Origin: Nostocales cyanobacterium HT-58-2
GTDB taxonomy: Bacteria > Cyanobacteriota > Cyanobacteriia > Cyanobacteriales > Nostocaceae
Direction: 5' to 3'
Length of the DNA: 64,000 bases
NCBI GenBank assembly: GCA_002163975.1
Contig: CP019636.1
Span: forward strand, 4,777,501 to 4,841,500
The position numbers and the translations under genes were made by a program. How positions within the stretch are numbered: position 1 is the stretch's first letter; the number at the start of each line of letters is the position of its first letter. The notes below the pieces were generated by a model. That model saw only the letters and a program-made list of their open reading frames with translations. It searched no databases and was not told where the DNA came from. Shown piece after piece: positions 60,575 to 64,000 of the stretch.

Positions 60575-61747
60575 CTAACTTGTAAATTCTTCTGAAAAAC
60601 AGAAATCATCTAAGCAAACTTGCAGACTAAATTGAGTGTTTGCAGGGCACTTAAAGCGCTTAAGTTGGATAGAGTTATCCTCCTGACGTGCTGTCACAGA
60701 TTGGACAACTTCTCCTGATGCAGAAATCAAATTTAACCTGACATTGGTAGGTAGGTGTTGTTCTCGCTCTCTAGAATGTAGTTGTGTGCGAATTCCTAGC
60801 CTTCCATCGGTTTCTTCAGTCAACATCAACATCAAGACTAAAATTTGATTACCTTCTTTGGTCGGTAAGTCAATCTCTTTTGCTCTTTGAATTGATGCTT
60901 GTGTCGCATCATTGGTTTGTCGAAAACTAAAGGCAAAATCTGGCTGGGAATCAAACAACGCTTCCACAGCTTGCCAGGTATCTGCAAAAACATTCCCAAA
61001 CATCGAGCGCAAATTCACTCTGGTGGAAGTGAGTGCTCTACGGGAAAGTCGTTGTTGCCAGTCAGGACGCTGAAGTAAGGCTCCCCAAAGTTCAAAAGGT
61101 AATTCCAAGCGGGGATTAGCAATTGCTGGATTTGCTAGGCGTTGCCATAGATTTTCTACTTGGGTATCTGCTAAGGTGGGCAGTGGAGCTATGACCGCTT
61201 GTGTTGGTTCATCAGGGTAGAGTTGCCGCACCACCCACAAAACGTTCAAATCCTCTACCATCTGATTGGCATCTAGACAGTATACGCGTTCCTCTGAGTT
61301 ATAACTCCCTTGAATTTTGAGTTGTTCGTGGGTAGTGTATCCCCAAATTCGCAGCCACTCACCATCCGGATTAACTTGTACTCCCAAATAGTAATCTCCC
61401 GCCCAGTTAGGAATATCTATCCATTCTTGGGGAACACGCAATTCTCTAGTTTCTAAGTTTTTGTCTGGAATCAGAATCAGGCGCTTTGTATCCATTATTA
61501 TGGCAGTGCCGTTAACCGCTTCCCAAATACTATGGTGTGCAATGACATCAGTCCAAACTGTGGCTTGGGGTGCGTACTCGGTTTGCAGCCAAGGCAAAAA
61601 AGTACTCAGACAAACTTGATTGAGAAAAGTATTCCAACGACTACGAGGACTTGTACAAGACTGACTTTGTTGCCAGGAAAAGTTTTGCACCTCTGAAGAA
61701 ACCTCTAACCCTAATTGGGTAGGGGGAATGCAAGAAGGTAGTGGCAT
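60575..61747 (-). CDS. DUF1822 protein
   Basis: A 390-residue soluble protein of the cyanobacterial DUF1822 family: an N-terminal LNQVCLSTFLPWLQ segment, a central WAGDYYLGVQVNPDGEWLRIWGYTTH region, and a C-terminal beta domain. Function unknown; in many cyanobacteria it accompanies CHAT/CHASE2 and sigma-like genes. It starts 8 bp after the sigma-factor stop and is followed by CHAT-CHASE2 after 105 bp. Confidence 0.9.
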   Translation of the reverse strand: MPLPSCIPPTQLGLEVSSEVQNFSWQQSQSCTSPRSRWNTFLNQVCLSTFLPWLQTEYAPQATVWTDVIAHHSIWEAVNGTAIIMDTKRLILIPDKNLETRELRVPQEWIDIPNWAGDYYLGVQVNPDGEWLRIWGYTTHEQLKIQGSYNSEERVYCLDANQMVEDLNVLWVVRQLYPDEPTQAVIAPLPTLADTQVENLWQRLANPAIANPRLELPFELWGALLQRPDWQQRLSRRALTSTRVNLRSMFGNVFADTWQAVEALFDSQPDFAFSFRQTNDATQASIQRAKEIDLPTKEGNQILVLMLMLTEETDGRLGIRTQLHSREREQHLPTNVRLNLISASGEVVQSVTARQEDNSIQLKRFKCPANTQFSLQVCLDDFCFSEEFTS

Positions 61748-61755
61748 ATTTACTC

Positions 61756-62961
61756 CTAATTGGCTTTATTGTCAAGATTGCGGAAATAATCCTGCAACCA
61801 CTCCTCTAAAACTGTACTAATATGTTTAACCACGTTGGAAGTTGGGGAAATATGCAGTTTCTCTTGACTCCATTTTGTAATTGCCAGCAGGAGGGATTCT
61901 CGTACCTTGGATAAACGGCGGGAAACTTGATATTGCTGAATTTCTAGTTGTTTGGCAATTTGCTGTTGAGTAAGTCCTTGGCGATAGTAAAGTGACAACA
62001 ACTGTTGTGATTGGAGATCTAGTTTTGCTAAAGCGGCGATTAAAAAGTTTTTAATTTCAGTTTGTTGATTTTTTTTGCTTATGGCTTCTTCTTCAGCAAT
62101 CAAGCTTGCTAACAAAGATTCATCAGTTCCAGAAGGTAAATCATCTTGTAATTCCCGTTCGCCTTGTCCTGGTTGTGGTAGGTTGAGCGATGATACGGTT
62201 GGGTACAAATAGGTACGCACTTGCTTGACACAAATCTGTAACCATTTTTCTAGAGTTTGAGCACTGCATTCTGGTTCTGATAGGTTGAGTTGAGTGAGAC
62301 GAAGTTGATTATAGTTTTGGGCAATGAGTTCCCAGGTTTCTTGGTCGGGACGTTGTAACTTGCGATTTTTTGAAGATTTGCTGAGAATATAGCCATTCTC
62401 AAAACAAGTCCAGGCTAACAGATAATGAGCAATGATTTCAGGGCTGAGCCCGGCATTTTGTAAAGATTCTTGTAGGCGCTTACGGCTTATTTTCAGCAAT
62501 AACCCCCAATCACTGCAAAAATCAATTTCTTGTTTTTGACGCAGTGCATCGCGGATAATATTACCAAAAGCCGTACTGCTATAGCTTTTGAGACTAGCTT
62601 GTTGGTTAGGGTCGCAGGCTTTGAGAATTTTGGGAACTTCAGCGATCGCCATCTGAAAACAATCAGACAAGTTACACTGCACACTTGCAAATTGTGGAAC
62701 CGTCCTCTTTGCTGCCCAATAACAGCTTTCTTGTAAGTAAGCAGACAAATGCCCTACAGCCAGAGAGTTTGGCGTCTTAAGCCAGGACCTATGCCAGTAA
62801 ATCGCCCAAAAATTCTCGTCATTGTCTGTTTGTGGAATTTTGAGCAACGAATTCTGGATACTGCGACGTAAGGAAGCGTCCCACATCCAAGTACTAAAGC
62901 AATCTTCCTCAAATTGCAAGAAAGTCGCAAATATTTCCGGGATACTTTGCCGAGAACGCAT
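61756..62961 (-). CDS. sigma-70-like factor of the CHAT-associated type
   Basis: A 401-residue protein. Region 4 is clear near residues 310-355: AALAKLDLQSQQLLSLYYRQ, then GLTQQQIAKQLEIQQYQVSR with an HTH. The N-terminal two-thirds lacks a recognisable region 2 of the usual sigma-70 kind but is helical and Trp-rich, so promoter recognition may differ. It leads the operon with DUF1822, CHAT-CHASE2 and DUF928, and may drive this operon, the TpsA-CHAT operon or both. Group (ECF-like or other) uncertain. Confidence 0.8.
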   Translation of the reverse strand: MRSRQSIPEIFATFLQFEEDCFSTWMWDASLRRSIQNSLLKIPQTDNDENFWAIYWHRSWLKTPNSLAVGHLSAYLQESCYWAAKRTVPQFASVQCNLSDCFQMAIAEVPKILKACDPNQQASLKSYSSTAFGNIIRDALRQKQEIDFCSDWGLLLKISRKRLQESLQNAGLSPEIIAHYLLAWTCFENGYILSKSSKNRKLQRPDQETWELIAQNYNQLRLTQLNLSEPECSAQTLEKWLQICVKQVRTYLYPTVSSLNLPQPGQGERELQDDLPSGTDESLLASLIAEEEAISKKNQQTEIKNFLIAALAKLDLQSQQLLSLYYRQGLTQQQIAKQLEIQQYQVSRRLSKVRESLLLAITKWSQEKLHISPTSNVVKHISTVLEEWLQDYFRNLDNKAN

Positions 62962-63118
62962 GAATTAGTAGGTCGCTAACTAAGGTTGAGATTATCAGAG
63001 TCCAACTATAAATACAAATTCTAGTTGTTTGAAGATTATCAAAAAAATGAGAGTAGAAAATCAACTTTTCTTCGTCAAAATTTAGCTTTAATCTACTTGC
63101 TCTCTTGCTTCACCATTC

Positions 63119-63598
63119 ATGCTACCTTTTCTCAACAGATTTCTGAACTGCTTTGGTTTAGCATATCTGCACTTAATGGAACCGAACGAGGTTGATTTGG
63201 CATCTCATGATGTGATGAAATCAGTAACACCATACTTCCGTAAAATTTACAAAGGGACTATAATTACCAATGGTGGCTACGACCATCCCAAAGCAGATAG
63301 CATACTTGCGCTCGGGGACGCAGATTTGGTTTCCTTTGGCAAGTAATTCCTCGCCAATCCTGACTTGCCCAAACGCTTTAAATTGAATGCATCATTGAAT
63401 ACACCAGATCCAAAAACAGGCGTTGCAGAATAGTGGGATGAATTGAGTAGGCAGGGGGTACAGGGAAAGCAGGGGAAGAGATTTTATAACTTGCGAAATC
63501 ATCCTTTGATTCAGCAATGCCCAAAAATATTTTATGATCATAGTGACAAAGGATACACAGATTACCCGTTTCTTGCGACCTCATCAACAGACTCATAG
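63119..63598 (+). pseudogene. Old Yellow Enzyme (alkene reductase) C-terminal remnant broken by stop and MITE
   Basis: From 63119 the frame holds the end of an OYE: FGLAYLHLMEPNE, the FMN-barrel end TIITNGGYDHPKA, LALGDADLVSFGK, then an in-frame TAA (63343-63345) where the family has a hydrophobic residue before FLANPDLPKRF. At DPKT a MITE-like element (63419-63521) with an 8-bp duplication (CAAAAACA / CAAAAATA) interrupts; removing it restores the frame into FYDHSDKGYTDYPFL, stop at 63596. Only about the last 120 residues exist; the FMN-binding N-terminal barrel is missing. Confidence 0.85.
63419..63521. mobile_element. MITE-like element inside the OYE remnant
   Basis: 103 bp with imperfect inverted ends GGCGTTGCAGAAT...GGATGA and the complement of GGCATTGCTGAATC...GGATGA. 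Flanks are CAAAAACA (63411-63418) and CAAAAATA (63522-63529), an 8-bp target duplication with one mismatch. The core is A/G-rich (GGGAAAGCAGGGGAAG). No gene inside. Different termini from the element at 57161. Confidence 0.75.
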
Positions 63599-63609
63599 GA
63601 GAATAGCAA

Positions 63610-64000
63610 ATGAGACTGAGCTCATCTACTGTATGGCTTGTTCCAGTCGCTCTGACGTTATTGGGTATTGCAGCCAGTTCTACAAGAGCAAATGCCCAAA
63701 CGACTTATCCATTTAATGTATCTTATGACACAGAAGTTCTCTTGAAACCCATCACGCCTGAGGTTTCAGAAGCGTTTATCTCAGGCTTTAATCCTGATGC
63801 CCCGTACGGTCTCACTAACTTCAGCAGCATGAATTACAGTCAGTTTGACCCCAACACTGGTGTGTTCACATTTGTTGCAGATGCATCAAGGTTTGGTTTA
63901 CAAGGCTTACCAGTAGGGATGGATATCTTCTTTCGCAATGGTGATGAGCAGCTGATTGGAACTAGTAACGCCACAGCTGCAATTAACAACGCAAACGGTA
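63610..64000 (+). CDS. secreted hypothetical protein, 3' end outside the window
   Basis: The first 130 codons of an exported protein: ATG 63610 with AGGAGAA upstream (63596-63602), signal peptide core LVPVALTLLGIAAS, cleavage after RANA (about residue 29), then a mature part (QTTYPFNVSYDTEVLLKP; DPNTGVFTFVADASRFGLQG). No family recognised. The gene continues past position 64000. It overlaps the stop of the OYE remnant region only at its ribosome site. Confidence 0.7.
   Translation, partial: MRLSSSTVWLVPVALTLLGIAASSTRANAQTTYPFNVSYDTEVLLKPITPEVSEAFISGFNPDAPYGLTNFSSMNYSQFDPNTGVFTFVADASRFGLQGLPVGMDIFFRNGDEQLIGTSNATAAINNANG

Noticed and set aside
1..64000. tRNA, rRNA or replication origin
   Set aside because: No T-loop/acceptor pattern or rRNA sequence recognised; no dnaA-box cluster noticed.

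Overview
The window is chromosomal DNA of a filamentous, probably heterocyst-forming (Nostocales-type) cyanobacterium. The basis is the many GCGATCGC (HIP1) octamers inside genes, the cyanobacteria-rich families (DUF928, DUF1822, DUF3082, CHAT/CHASE2, hemagglutinin-like TpsA, Uma2), and the many dispersed palindromic repeats and small MITE-like elements. The genus cannot be fixed from the sequence. No rRNA, tRNA or CRISPR array was recognised.

Layout. 1-8100: a four-EF-hand (calmodulin-like) protein fused to an Erv1/Alr-like sulfhydryl oxidase domain, an MscS channel, an IS982 copy, a membrane-anchored protein, a nuclease lipoprotein and a GNAT. 8100-17950: Gfo/Idh/MocA oxidoreductase, DUF4870, rsmA-ispE-DUF3082, Uma2, an iron-sulfur (6-4)-type photolyase, a PRC-barrel protein and an animal-type transketolase. 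18200-25550: a deleted SulP/STAS pseudogene, a second IS982 copy with an in-frame repeat insertion, an ArsR-SRPBCC pair, a nucleotidyltransferase, a cupin, a solitary clpP and an NAD-dependent epimerase. 25550-36850: a GH65 phosphorylase/beta-phosphoglucomutase fusion, an MBL-like protein, Uma2, murD, glyS, a decayed DUF2887-like gene and a HEAT-repeat protein. 36860-48530: isonitrile hydratase-like protein with a divergent LuxR regulator, a P1B-4 metal ATPase, Dps, pirin and an RND efflux pair.

48530-64000 is the most distinctive part. A hemagglutinin-type secreted protein is followed one base later by a TPR-CHAT protein. Several small secreted proteins follow. A minus-strand operon then encodes a sigma-70-like factor, DUF1822, a CHAT-CHASE2 membrane protein and DUF928. 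Both CHAT proteins keep a His and a Cys in the caspase-like positions. Two CHAT proteins, a dedicated sigma-like factor and a TpsA-like exoprotein in about 13 kb suggest a surface-sensing or caspase-like protease system. The grouping is seen; the function is inferred.

Decay and mobility are visible throughout: two IS982 copies (one has lost a probable catalytic Asp, the other carries a 57-bp palindrome insertion), two MITE-like elements (one inside an Old Yellow Enzyme remnant), a relic resembling an IS200/IS605-type end with a ribbon-helix-helix gene, and truncated SulP, SDR and DUF2887-like genes.
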